Below are positions 36,606 through 47,887 of a stretch of DNA of 64,000 nucleotides, one piece after another. A program made the translations under genes and the position numbers. The notes under the pieces are model-generated. The model was not told the DNA's origin. It did no database searches and saw only the letters and a program-made list of their open reading frames with translations. The stretch is from assembly GCA_000697475.1 (NCBI GenBank), contig JNEU01001032.1, positions 1 to 64,000 on the forward strand, in the 5' to 3' direction. This DNA comes from Lichtheimia corymbifera B2541 (lineage: Eukaryota > Mucoromycota > Mucoromycetes > Mucorales > Lichtheimiaceae). Position 1 is the stretch's first letter. Every line of letters begins with the position of its first letter.

Positions 36606-37918
36606 ATGAGCAACTTCACTACCCCAGTTAACCTCCACAACGACAAGACCGTCCAAAACGGTGAAACTTCCCAGTTCAGCATCAATGCTGGTCTTGCTCA
36701 AATGCTCAAGGTATTGTATACATAAACATGGAAAGCTTATCTCCGAGTCACCGTGTGGTGGTGCTTGTGATGGTGCACAGACAAGTGTAGCCAGCCAGCC
36801 CCACCTACTATGACAGGAAGTTTTTTTTTTTACTTCCTTTACTCATCTCATGTCCTATATAGGGTGGTGTCATTATGGATGTCATTGACGCCGACCAAGC
36901 TCGTATTGCCGAGGAAGCTGGTGCTTGCGCTGTCATGGCCTTGGAGCGTGTCCCTGCTGATATCCGCAAGAATGGTAAGTACACTAGAGAATGCATTGGA
37001 TGATATCAAGGCGAGAAAGAGAGAAGAGAGCGAGATGACTCATTTATAATCCAATAGGTGGTGTTGCTCGTATGTCTGATCCCAAGATGATCAAGGGTAT
37101 CCAAGAAGCTGTGACCATCCCTGTCATGGCCAAGGTCCGCATTGGTCACTTTGTTGAAGCTCAAATCATCGAGTCCATTGGCATCGATTATATTGATGAA
37201 TCCGAAGTCTTGACTCCTGCTGATGAAGCCAACCACATCAACAAGAAGAACTTCAAGGTACCCTTCGTCTGTGGTGCTAAGAACTTGGGTGAGGCTCTCC
37301 GTCGTATCAACGAAGGTGCTTCTATGATCCGTACCAAGGGTGAAGCTGGTACCGGCAACGTTGTCGAAGCTGTCCGTCACATGCGTACCGTCAACGCTGA
37401 AATCCGTCGTGCTGCTGCCATGACTGATGAAGAGTTGTATGCTTATGCTAAGGATATCCAAGCTCCTTATGACTTGCTCAAGGAAACCGCTCGTCTTGGT
37501 CGTCTCCCTGTTGTCAACTTTGCTGCCGGTGGTGTTGCTACCCCTGCTGATGCCGCTTTGATGATGGTATGTTACGCGTACACACAACTGCATTTGGGAC
37601 ATGTTTAAAAAAAAAGCTGACCTGGTGACGCGGGGTTTTGATATAGCAACTCGGCTGTGATGGTGTCTTTGTCGGTTCCGGTATCTTCAAGTCCGGCGAT
37701 CCCGCCAAGCGCGCAAAGGCCATTGGTAAGTGGTGTTGGTATATTGACAAATTAGGTTTTAACTTTTCCCACCCTTTTCTTTTACAGTCCAAGCTGTTAC
37801 CCACTTTAAGGATCCTAAGGTCTTGGCTGAAGTCTCTGAAGACTTGGGTGAAGCCATGGTTGGTATCAACCTTGATGAGTTGTCCGAGGACCAAAAGTAT
37901 GCCAAGCGTGGTTGGTAA
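36606..37918 (+). CDS. SNZ1: pyridoxal 5'-phosphate synthase subunit PDX1/SNZ
   Basis: Five exons (36606-36710, 36863-36974, 37058-37566, 37647-37725, 37788-37918) join to 311 aa. The (beta/alpha)8 synthase is almost fully recognisable: [133 protein letters not shown]. Catalytic lysines of the family sit in VMAKVR and [13 protein letters not shown] contexts. It makes PLP from ribose 5-phosphate, glyceraldehyde 3-phosphate and ammonia from the glutaminase PDX2/SNO, which is not in this window. The CT-rich leader and strong codon bias suggest high expression. Confidence 0.97.
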
Positions 37919-38300
37919 ACAAATTGTTTGATCCTTTGTGATTCCCACCAAATGAAAACAAAAAAAGACTCCCTCATCACATACACCACCGATATACACA
38001 TATAACACACATAACACACACTCACTCACACATATACAAACACCCTATATTTACAAGGAAGGAAGAGTTAAAGAGAGTCCAGATGCATATGTAAAGTTCT
38101 CTATATAATATTCATCTTTTTGAATACATTGTAGTAAAAATCGTTTCATTCTTATATATATATACATCATCTTGACATTTGTTGCTATGATACGGAGAGG
38201 GGGGATTTGATTTGTCCATGCTTGAATAACAAATGCAGATCGATTCCTGTGCGGGGATGATATCATCTTTCTTTTCTCCTCCTCCTCCTGCACTTTTACA

Positions 38301-39992
38301 ATGGCACAGCGTCGTGTAGTCGTAACAGGTCTTGGTCTAGTCACTCCCGTGGGTGTTGGTGTCAACCATGCTTGGACGAATCTCTTAAAAGGTCAATGCG
38401 GCATTACAAAGCTTGTTGGAGAGGAATACGAGAAACTGCCAGTCCAAATCGCTGCCCAAGTACCTCAAGGCCCAAAAGACCAAGGCCAATTTACTTCCAG
38501 TGAATGGCTCGATCGCGGTGTAAGTGTCTACTTCATGGAACACACAGCAATGTCCTTACGTTTGACTCACGTGCTTGTAGGACGATCGCGTTATGGGAAC
38601 TTTTACACAATATGCTATTGCAGCGGCACGTCAAGCATTAGAAGACGCAGAGTGGAAACCAAAAGATGATATTGGCAAAGAACGAACGGTAAGCAACCAT
38701 TGATAGCAGTAGAGGCGATTATGCTTATATCCTTGTGTAGGGCGTATGTATTGGGTCAGGAATGGGAAGCTTTGGTGATATCGTCTCGACATCCGTATCC
38801 TTTGATAAAGCGGTAAGTGGCATATAAAAGGATCGCCTTGGAATTCGTATCTGATCATGACTTTTAAGGGCCATCGCAAAGTATCACCCATGTTTGTACC
38901 GAGGATCTTGATCAATATGGCTGCAGGACACTTGACAATCAAATATGGTTTCCAGGTATGTTGCATTTACACAGGAGAGGAAGAAGGTTCCCAAATTGAT
39001 GGATTGTTGTCAAGGGTCCAAATCATGCAGCATCCACAGCATGCACTACAGGGGCCCATTCAATTGGTGATGCCATGCGTTTTATTCAATTTGGTGATGC
39101 GGATGTGATGGTAGCTGGTGGTACTGAGGCATGCGTTCATCCATTGGCCATTTCAGGGTTTGCAAAGTAGGTTGAAAAATGACAGGGATGGTGTATAATG
39201 ATGCTTATTTATTTATATAGAGCCAAAGCACTTGCATCTCAATACAATGACAATCCTACCGAAGCATCTCGGCCGTTTGACAGTGATCGTTGTGGATTCG
39301 TAATGGGTGAAGGTGCTGGCATTGTGGTGTTGGAAGAATTGGAACACGCCAAAAAGCGAGGTGCAAAGATTTATGCAGAAGTGGCAGGTTATGGCTTATC
39401 AGGCGACGCACATCACATGACAGCTTCCCCTGCAGATGGTGCTGGCGCCATTCGATCCATGAGACGTGCATTGGCAGCTGCCAAATTAACCCCAGATCAA
39501 GTTGATTATGTCAATGCTCATGCTACAAGTACCCCAGTTGGTAAGTTCCCATCCTTATTAATCCTTACAGTCCTTTATTAACCCTCTCTCCCACCCTCAT
39601 TCAATAGGTGATGCTGCTGAAAATCAAGCTATCAAGACCGTATTTGATGGACACTGGGATAAGATCAACGTATCATCTACCAAAGGCGCAACGGGCCATT
39701 TGTTGGGTGCTGCCGGATCAGTAGAAGCCATCTTTGCCATCCTCGCTCTTCACAATGTAAGTACCCGTTTTTGGAGATGCACTTGGATAGGCCCCACATA
39801 TCTCACACTCTTTCACCTTTTCTTCAGAATATCCTTCCTCCCACACTCAACCTGCATCGAACGGATGAAGACTTTAACCTCAACTATGTTCCACGCGTGG
39901 CACAAGAACACAACAATATCCGTGCAGCATTGACCAACAGCTTTGGATTCGGAGGCACCAATTCATCACTTTGTTTCACGAAATTTGCTTGA
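38301..39992 (+). CDS. CEM1: 3-oxoacyl-ACP synthase (KAS II/Cem1 type), probably mitochondrial
   Basis: Eight exons (38301-38519, 38581-38688, 38741-38812, 38869-38955, 39015-39166, 39221-39540, 39608-39756, 39828-39992) join to 423 aa, the standard FabF length. Thiolase-fold motifs: [15 protein letters not shown] start, catalytic Cys in [13 protein letters not shown], first His in [12 protein letters not shown], second in [14 protein letters not shown], and [12 protein letters not shown] near the end. It condenses malonyl-ACP with acyl-ACP in type II fatty-acid synthesis, which in fungi is mitochondrial and feeds lipoate. The N-terminus begins directly with the fold and shows no obvious presequence, so an unseen upstream exon or internal targeting is possible. 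It converges on NIPSNAP with only 28 bp between stops. Confidence 0.94.
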
Positions 39993-40020
39993 AGTAGTAG
40001 AAAATAAATTACAACCGTGT

Positions 40021-41542
40021 TTATCGTAAAGGGCTGTGACTAAGGGGTCTGAGAATATAAGATGACATGTGGTCGACCAAGCGAACTGTAGAGAAGAAGA
40101 TGTTTAGTAACGACATGGCAATGCATATATACCATTTCTCATTTTACCTGTCTTATAAACCGTTTCTGCCCATCCATCCACATTCCAAGCATCTTCACGA
40201 GTCGTCTTGCGTGTTTGCAAATCACTAAGTGTATAGTGGCATGTTAGAAAATATACATGCTTCCATTTCCAAACGACTACTTACGGGTAGGTCCACATGT
40301 GGTAGGTCGTATGTAATTGTCCTAGTTGACTGAACCAGGCACCAACGGGTTCACAAAATTGACGTCGGCATTCGAGACCTTTTCGCCTATGACGACGTAT
40401 CGTGGAGAGGTCAGCATGACGTAGGGGACACGTCTTTTTTACCCACCGCGCACTTACCACTCAGTTTCCCATTCGAGCAATCGACCAGGCTAAGTAATAT
40501 GCCGATAGTTGTATGACAAATGATGTAAACGCGTGTGAGATTAGATAAGAACCTTTTGATTTTGTAAGCTTACCTTAAGACTGTATTTACGCAACTCGTA
40601 GATACCATCAGTGACCATAGGTGGTGAAGTTTGCCAAAAGGAAAACTCGAGCATGACATTATTCTCACGCGATACAAGCAATGGGCGGAGCTGTTTTAGA
40701 AACTCTTGATACACCTGCATGAGAAATGCGTATGAGAAAATAAAAGTCTTCCTGGTGAAACATCCCAGAGAGGGGTGGTGGGTTATCTTATCATACATAC
40801 CGGATCTTGAGCAAGACGTGCTTGTGTATTGTGGTGCCCAGGGTAGCCTTTGTATTCCCAAATATGCACTATAAAGGGCGTAGTGGCGCAACAGCGCGTT
40901 GGTATGTGAGTCAAAGACAAGCCCAGCAACAGCATTATCATCCTCTATTCCCACACACACACGCATACAAAACATACCAAACGTGTCAAGTTCACCGATA
41001 ACAACTTCCCAGCTACCACAAAGGTGGAGTTCATTGAGTGGTTCATTGGCGATCTGGGGTAGATACGTCGTGCTATCCAGATGTTAATAGGTGCGCTTTT
41101 ATCATCATCCCATCATTCCCACACATGTAACTTACACAAGCTGAATGTATTCTTGGACCTTGTCAGGCTTGACCTTGTGCTCTGTGTGAAGCGTTAGTAT
41201 GATTGCATACAGCTTAGGCCACGTCATCGGGGTTTATCGTAACGTACTCTGCAACTCATGCACGTATTTGCCACGGGCAAGTGTCTTTGAGTGGGTCATA
41301 TTATCCTCTTCCTTTGTCTTTTTTGATCCATAAAGTACAGCCTCAATGAATTCATTGGCGATGGTTTGTTGCTGCCACTTGTTCTTGTCAGCTTCATTCT
41401 TGTTATCCTCGTTATTGAGTATAAGAGAGGACCGTTGAAAGGAGACAGCTGAAGAAGTACCGAAACGGCGACTTGCGGTCAAGCCTAATGCTCGTGGAAG
41501 AGTGAGTCGAGAAGTTGAGCGCACAGCACCCTGAAACAACAT
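40021..41542 (-). CDS. NIPSNAP family protein (mitochondrial)
   Basis: Nine exons (41542-41248, 41181-41136, 41072-40978, 40868-40801, 40714-40574, 40489-40458, 40386-40285, 40224-40148, 40085-40021) join to 306 aa. The first ~30 residues are rich in Arg/Ser/Leu without acids (FQGAVRSTSRLTLPRALG, SRRFGTSS), a good mitochondrial presequence. Two ferredoxin-like NIPSNAP halves follow: HKVKPDKVQEYIQLV, GSWEVVIGELDTFVHIWEYK, HNTQARLAQDPVYQEFL; then GIYELRKYSLKPGRLLEWE, EPVGAWFSQLGQLHTTYHMW, YPDLQTRKTTREDAW. Animal NIPSNAPs are matrix proteins that mark damaged mitochondria for mitophagy; the fungal role is not established. Exon 6 is 32 nt. The gene lies 204 bp downstream of QNG1 on the same strand. 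Confidence 0.93.
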
Positions 41543-41746
41543 TTGAAAAAAAGGGAGTGAGAAAGAAAGAGAGGGGTGAAAACAGTTGAATTGGTTGGGA
41601 TCGTTTCGTCCCCAAATTTATACACAAAATACACACACATATACATAAGCATGACGCATGACTGGTAGTACAAGAAAAATAGGAGGGGAGGGGAAAGATT
41701 TCTAATATTACGCTACAATCGTTGCATGATGATGATGACAATGACT

Positions 41747-42905
41747 TCAAAACATGACGGTATCTCTCCAGGCCATACGTACAATCTTGCGGTAGTCGCC
41801 AACCTTGCCAAGACGCCACAAGTAGACATCCAAATCACCTTCGCTCTTGATGAGACCATTTGACTTTTTGGTGATTTCTTCGCCAGCAACAAGTGATGCA
41901 GCACGCATAATGGTGGCACGTTCCATACCCACATCCTTGCCTTCTTCCATCTCTTGCTTCCATACGTCAGGGATCTCGATCACACCCATATGGATCAACA
42001 ATGTGGGGATCACATTATCGGCAAACATGGTCAACTCGTGGATATCAGGGAAGTCGAATCGTTCAGGATCTTGATCACGGAAGACGAACCATAAATGATA
42101 AACAAGCAACTGGGCCTTCTTGAGCACATACACCGGTTGGTCATTGATGGTGTAAACATCTTGGAATCCAGGCAATGCTCTGACCAATTTCTCCACTACA
42201 GCAGCTGCTGTCGTCTTGGGCTTGGTAATGTCGAGGATGAATGATGCCAAATCCTTATAGTTGTTGTTGGCCAAAAACTCGCCAGTGCTATTGAGCACGG
42301 ATGCGATGCCTTCTGCCAAGGGTCGAAGTTCATTAGGCTCGGTCATGGTAACAAAATCGAGATTGGGCGCCTTGACTTCACGAGTGACAGGCATATCGAA
42401 TATCTCGGATACACGAAGAATGTTCATCTCCTTGAATGTCTTTGCATCCATACCAACGTCACCAATGTGGAATCCCATAACACCAAAGCGGATCGTGTCA
42501 AATGCACTATAATAAGATATGTCAATGAATAATTCATGCTATGACGAGTGTATATATATATATATACTTACCCTCGACCGGTATACTGCTTCAATGGTAC
42601 ACGATAACCACTGCCAAAGTTGAGCAAATCGATCAATGCAATCAAATTGAGCTCCTCAGAGATGCTTTCAAACTTGAGAGGCAATCGCATAGGTGTATCA
42701 ATGCATAGTTCTTCATATTGAGCCTTGTCAAGTTTCTCCAAAAATTGGTCGACACCAGAAGAGGACACCTAAAGGATCACGCGTCAAATCGCTTGCCCAC
42801 TTTTATGCATGTCAATGAACTTACCTTGACTGGGCTCTGATCGACAAGAGCACGGCACGACGATCGTACAGCTTCAACGTAATTACCAGTAGGAAGATTG
42901 GACAT
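41747..42905 (-). CDS. QNG1: queuosine salvage protein (queuosine 5'-phosphate N-glycosylase, DUF2419)
   Basis: Three exons (42905-42825, 42768-42572, 42506-41747) join to 345 aa. Family blocks: VSSSGVDQFLEKL, LIALIDLLNFGSGYR, GAFDTIRFGVMGFHIG, RPLAEGIASVLNSTG, LVRALPGFQDV, KKAQLLVYHLWFVFRD, DIHELTMFADNVIPTLL, and a C-terminal LDVYLWRLGKVGDYR...PRHLAR-like region that here reads KIVRMAWRDTVMF. In characterised relatives the enzyme releases queuine from queuosine 5'-monophosphate so it can be inserted into tRNA; fungi cannot make queuine, so this is a scavenging function. Cytosolic, no signal seen. A TATA box lies 77 bp upstream. Confidence 0.92.
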
Positions 42906-42981
42906 TGTGAATAAGAAAGTGGAGCGGAAAAAGTTGTTCAAGTGAGAGTGACAACAAACAAAATAAGGTGGGAACGTGTGT

Positions 42982-42988
42982 CTTTATA
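42982..42988 (-). promoter_or_regulatory. TATA box of QNG1
   Basis: TATAAAG on the minus strand lies about 77-83 bp before the ATG at 42905, a normal spacing. Confidence 0.55.
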
Positions 42989-43611
42989 GTAGCACTAGCA
43001 ACCACCGCAGCAAAAATGTCTGATACAACCTAATAGCGCGGAGCGACGGGGATTAATGCGACACGTACAAGTCATGGATCATGCTGCGGCAGGTGGTGCA
43101 ACCACGATCATAGTCAATTGTCCTTGCTAACTCATTGTTGGATCATTGAATAAAGATATTCTATTATCGAATGAGTATATACTTTCGATTGGGTCGTGTC
43201 TCTGGTAGCGTAGTCTTGTGTAGACAACGACGCAAAAGAGGGCAGCACCATCATGATGATTCTTCATGATTCATGATGAGCTGAATATACCTTCTACCTT
43301 CCGCCTTACTTTTCCCCGCTTTTTTCTCGCGTTTTCTTTTCATGGTGCGCACCCTGTTACACGTGGTTTTTGGTAACAATGGGACACGACACCTAAGACA
43401 TCTTATCGCTGGTAGTGTCCCAGGTTGCTCGCTTCAATCGTAATCGTTTGGATTTCTCGTTCAATGGCTTACGCTACCTGTTGAGTAACAACCTTACGCA
43501 TTGTAGTGTTCATCTTTACAGGAACAACCTGCAATCATATTTACAATAAAAAACGATCTGCATGCTCACATCCATCCATCCATAGTTTCTACTATTTCTT
43601 ATATTTGCACC
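42989..43611. other. upstream region bordering the repeat island
   Basis: About 0.6 kb of apparently unique sequence between the QNG1 promoter and the first copy of the ~170-bp repeat. No gene or RNA recognised. Confidence 0.5.
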
Positions 43612-44260
43612 CTCCCACTCAAATTCCCATAATGAAGCGTGTGATCTTTACTAGAACAAAGCTGATCAACGTGCCCAAGAGTATCTTCTGACCAAATTTC
43701 ACGTTCGTGATGGTCAATCTCATGGCCATGGGCCGTACAACCTGCTTATTGTTGCCGTCTTTCTTACATTCGGACCGCCCCATTTAAAATTTTCATTATG
43801 AAGCGTGAGAGCTTTATCAGAACAAAATTGATCAGTATGCAGGGGACCACGCGCCGACAAAGTTTCGAGCTTGAGACTGGCAATCTCCGGGGGAAACGGG
43901 CCCCACCTACTTGTATTCCCTCGCATTCATCCTCTCCTAATCTGGACCGCCCGCATCCAAAGTCTTCATATTGAATACTAGGATTTTTAAATGAATGAAG
44001 TTGATCAGCATGTACTAGAGAACCTTCTGATCAAGTTTCATGTTCGAGATGGGGAACCTCAAGATAATACATATTGCTTCGATGAATCATGAAACCCGGC
44101 GCTCTCCCAATTTCCGACCGACATAGTCAACCCTATATTATACCCTCCCATTCCAAATTCCCAAATGAAGCATGGTTTCTCCATTAGAACAAAGTTGATT
44201 AGCATGCATGAGAGCACATTGTGTGAAAGTTTCAAGTTCGAAGTGGGCAATCTCAATGTG
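43612..44260 (+). repeat. four tandem copies of a degenerate ~170-bp repeat (units U1-U4)
   Basis: Copies begin near 43612, 43770, 43944 and 44142 (spacing ~160-195 bp). Shared core: a CCGCCC/CCTCCCAT-type lead-in, AATGAAGCGTG, TTTAT-AGAACAAAG, TTGATCAGCATG, then GTTTCATGTTCGAGATGGGCAATCTCAAGG. U3 and U4 differ in a consistent way (U3 has TTTTTAAATGAATG in place of TTTATTAGAACAAAG). No reading frame is kept between copies, so it does not look coding. Confidence 0.8.
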
Positions 44261-44277
44261 ATTGATGTTATTTCATA

Positions 44278-44730
44278 GTGTTCATACAGTGTCTGGCAGT
44301 TCTCCCCCACTTAATTCCCAGCTCTTCCACTCTCAGCTTGTGTCTTCCTCCTACTCCCAACTGTTGCCCCATTCAAATACAACTACAACCTGCGAACGAT
44401 TGCCCTGCTTCAACCCATCATGTCAATCCTGCAGTTGTCTTGATCTGAAAGCCTTGACTGAATGGACAAGTTCCTTGGCTCGTGCACCCCACGACAACAC
44501 CCGCGTTTCTTGACAGTGCACCTTCTCTTGTACACTCCTCTACCACGACCAATCGTAACAGCATTCATTCCAGCAGCTGCTATTAGCAGGATATTCACTC
44601 CATGGCTCGATTTACTTGCAGTAACTTGCCTTGCAGCCTTTCCACGTGAACAGCAGATAGTCGTCATATAGAAGCAGCTTTATTTATGCATAGCAACTTG
44701 CTATAATACATACGGATCCTTATGGATGTC
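44278..44730 (+). repeat. repeat tail, copy A (~450 bp)
   Basis: It matches 48737-49190 in the same orientation, with shared blocks CTGCGAACGATTG, CTGCTTCAACCCATCATGTCA, GTAACAGCATTCATTCCAGCAG and CAGCAGATAGTCGTCATATAG. Identity is high at the 3' end and lower at the 5' end. Short frames in the two copies differ by indels (69 codons here, 123 in the other), so a coding role is doubtful; both happen to end EQQIVVI. It directly follows U3-U4, as the other copy follows U9-U10. Confidence 0.75.
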
Positions 44731-45838
44731 CCATATCAGCCATCTACTACTACTACTGGGCGATACAATCATTCTTCACCTGGTTGATTTGCGAGAGACA
44801 ATGACCAAGCAAGTGATTGACCAACAGACGGATGAAAAAGGAGGCGATCACAGGAGTTCTTTGTATCAACATGTTGGACTTGGATTGGTTATGAACGGAT
44901 GAGTGGATGGATGCAATCAAGCACAGTGCTGGGCGATCCTGAGATCTGGTTCTGGTTGTTTGGCACGCCGTCAGCAGGAAGAATGGATCATGTTATGTGG
45001 ATGCGGCTGAGGGTGATGATGGATTGGATGGCATGGATGAAAGGGCTTATATCTCTGACGAAAGGTACCATGGATGAGTGGAGTCAAGGCAAAAAGGCCA
45101 ACTACTTTGGAATCATGGATAAAGATGTTGATGGCGGCAGCAACCAAGGATACAATGGCACCATGATATCTGCTGATTCTATATGCATCCACTTTGTTGG
45201 TTTCTGGATCGAAAGGGATGATGATGATTTGAAGATCGGGAAGTGAGATTGAATCATCTAAGTCATTGCATTGAGACACCTTTGTTTCTTATATCACACT
45301 GCATTCGTTAACGCTTCCTTCTTCATATGCTGATAGAAGACGATAGGAGGCGACGGCAATTCTCAGGATAGTGCTCAGGTTTAAATAGACGCTTGTATTT
45401 TCAAGGATAATAAACCCGTATTAATGGTACCCAACAATAATGCTTGTTACAGAAGTTTAATTTATTGTAAGCTTAAGTGATTACGTTTAAGAAAGAGAGC
45501 TATGATACAATATGACACGAATATATACTTATGCTTACGTACGACAACTTCCAGGATGCGCTATATTGTATGTATGACCTTATATGGTTACGATCTCTTG
45601 AAACAAGCAATGCCATCGCCCCTTCCATTCTTTCACACGGACACCCGGATGCACTAATTATCCTGGCTTGTCAACACACCATTGGTTCCATAAGAGCTAT
45701 CGTAGGCGGACCTTGCTATAGCGGCAGGAACCATTATGCATTCTCCACCAATAAGATTGACTTTTCCAATTCCGCTCTCTCGCCTCAATTGTACAAAGGA
45801 GCCCTTCCTGCATCTTTGGTTCAAGCATAAATGAGGTG
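44731..45838. other. non-repetitive stretch inside the repeat island
   Basis: About 1.1 kb between repeat tail A and the palindrome. Frames at 44899-45246 and 45531-45830 lack family motifs, splice partners and an upstream promoter signal. I call no gene. Confidence 0.5.
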
Positions 45839-46286
45839 ATTGTCAATGAACAAAAACCACCTTTCATATAGCATCACGCTTACAGCATATGTAAACATAA
45901 AGATGCCTGTATCTCTAAACTTTACAATGAAGCGTGGGGTCTTCAATCGAACAAAGTTGCTCGTCGGGGTGAAGCGCACCTTGGGTGCAAGTTTCACGAT
46001 CGTCGTGGCCATTCTGAGATTCACCCAATGTCACCACCAGCCTCGTCGAAAAAAAAATTCAAGAGGTCGACCTGGTTCACTTTGGCTGGTGGTGACATTG
46101 GGTGATTCTGAGAATGGCCACGACGATCGTGAAACTTTCACCCAAGGTGCGCTTCACCCCGACGAGCAACTTTGTTCGATTGAAGACCCCACATTTCATT
46201 GTAAAGTTTAGAGATATAAGCACATTTATGTTTTACATATACTATTAAGCGTGATCTATATGATAAGTGGTGTTTCTTCATTGTCA
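45839..46286. repeat. large palindrome: ~204-bp arms, 41-bp spacer
   Basis: 45839-46042 and 46084-46286 are near-identical reverse complements. The inner ~110 bp differ at only a few bases (CATTCTGAGATTC against CATTCTCAGAATC); the outer ~90 bp are more diverged. The spacer 46043-46083 contains a run of nine A. Each arm contains one copy of the ~170-bp repeat core (AATGAAGCGTGGGGTCTTCA, CGAACAAAGTTG, GTTTCACGATCGTCGTGG), so the palindrome is two repeat copies facing each other. Confidence 0.85.
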
Positions 46287-46880
46287 AGTAGTTTGACTCT
46301 AATAGCGCGGAAGGTGCGCAGGGGCGTGCTTGTGTAACACAGCCCATTATGCAGAATGGAAGGAAGGATCAATGGATGATACTTTATATACTGCTGTAGC
46401 AAATCATCAATTGTCAGCCAATAGCCACCTCCTCCCATGTGAAATGTTTATCCATTACACGGCATACGAATGATTCCCCTGATCGAACCGAACGTTTCCA
46501 TCATTCAACCTCCTTGATCCGAGCTGGTTTGACCGAGTTACGCTCAAACAAAGAGCATGTCAGGCCATACATGCAGCGTGCACTATCTACCTCAACTGAT
46601 GTCTCTTTATTTGAGCGTAACTCAGTCAAATCAGCCCGGATCGAGAAAGTTGAATCATGGAAATGCTCGACTGAAGCAGGTGCATCATTCCCATCAAGTG
46701 GATTGGGCAAAAGCTGGGAATGGAAAAAAGTGCATGTTTGCTGCCGATGTATGACGGTTATTGAATCGCCCATTAACTATCAAGCGTTGATCCTTTCTCT
46801 TCACCCCAAATGTGCTACATAAACACGCCCCTCTGCGTCTTGGGCTCTATTAGGCTCAAGCTACTTGACAATCAACAAAG
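46279..46880. repeat. foldback element with nested inverted repeats
   Basis: The outer arms are 46279-46345 (TTGTCAAGTAGTTTGACTCT, GGGGCGTGCTTGTGTAACAC) and 46815-46880 as reverse complement. The inner arms are about 46466-46556 (GACCGAGTTACGCTCAAACA) and 46608-46708, which contains the near-complement TTTGAGCGTAACTCAGTCAA. The middle is 46557-46607. It shares its left end with the palindrome 45839-46286. No transposase frame is present. It resembles a non-autonomous foldback/MITE-type element, but the class is undetermined. Confidence 0.65.
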
Positions 46881-47860
46881 ACCACCTTTCATATAGCATC
46901 ACGCTTACAGCATCTCGAAAGAAAGAAAAAATATCCCTGAAGTGCACCGTAGTGCTTGGCAGTGCACTGCTTGATAGGCGTGAAAAGTTTATGTTACATG
47001 ATGCACTCGATTGCACTTCATATCACTGAAACACAAGAGCAGTGCAAGGCAGTGCAAGGCAGTGCTAGTCTTTACACTAGTAGTGCCACGCAGTGATATT
47101 CAGTGCTAGGCAGTGCTAGGCTCTATATTGTAATGCAAGGCAGTGATAGGTAGTGCTAGTCTTTATACTAGTAGTGCCACGCAGTGATATTCAGTGCCAC
47201 GCAGTGCTAGGCTCTATATTATAATGCAAGGCAGTGATAGGTAGTGATAGGCAGTGCTGGTCTCTATATAAGTAATGCAAAGCAATGATAACCAATGGTA
47301 ACTATGCATGTTTTAAAAAGCGGCAACTTTATAACGTTATCACCATGCACTGAGCGATGGTGGTGGGGGCTTTCAAAAAATATCGTCTGCCTATCACTGC
47401 CTATCACTGCCTTGCATTACTTATATAGAGACTAGCACTGCCTATCACTGCCTTGCATTACTTATATAGAGACTAGCACTGCCTATCACTGCCTTGCATT
47501 ACAATATAGAGCCTAGCACTGCGTGGCACTGAATATCACTGTGTGGCACTACTAGTGTAAAGACTAGCACTGCCTAGCAATTTTACTATATGGCCTGGCA
47601 TTGAATGGCAACACGGTGCAAGGTGAGGAATTCCTAGCACTTAAGTGCCAGGCATTGCCTTTCTATTATATTGAAGTGCTTTGCAATGATATTTTATCTT
47701 TCTTCCGAGATGAGCATATGTAAAACATAAATGTACCTGAATCTCACCAGTTTATAATGAAGTGTGAGGTCTTTATGAGAACAAAGATACGCGTCAAGGT
47801 CGACAGTACCATGTGTGAAAGTTTCACGATGGAGATGGGCAATCTCGGGGGTCTTTGACC
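46861..47860 (+). repeat. copy of the ~170-bp repeat split by a foldback insertion (unit U5)
   Basis: 46865-46910 matches the outer part of the left palindrome arm (CACCTTTCATATAGCATCAC, CGCTTACAG). After the insertion, 47713-47860 resumes with CATATGTAAAACATAAATG and the standard core (ATAATGAAGTGTGAGGTCTT, GTGAAAGTTTCACGATGGAG). The corresponding uninterrupted sequence at 45880-45900 reads CTTACAGCATATGTAAACAT, showing where the insertion happened. Confidence 0.7.
46911..47712. mobile_element. 802-bp foldback (MITE-like) element with internal GCAGTG minisatellite arms
   Basis: The ends are inverted: CATCTCGAAAGAAAGAAAAA at 46911 against CATCTCGGAAGAAAGATAAA read from 47712 on the other strand. 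The flanking direct repeat is AG (46909-46910 and 47713-47714). Inside, the left arm (~47039-47285) has tandem GCAGTGCTAG / GCAGTGATAG blocks, and the right arm (~47388-47572) has the complement (CACTGCCTATCACTGCCTTG repeated with TATATAGAGACTAG). A non-repetitive centre lies at about 47286-47387. No open frame. It would be mobilised in trans, if at all; superfamily not assigned. Confidence 0.7.
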
Positions 47861-47887
47861 GCCCATCCATCGTATCCCCTATATTTG

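Noticed and set aside
44899..45246. 115-codon frame in the repeat island
   Set aside because: Biased Met/Trp/Asp composition, no motif, no splice partners, and not conserved beside repeat tail B.
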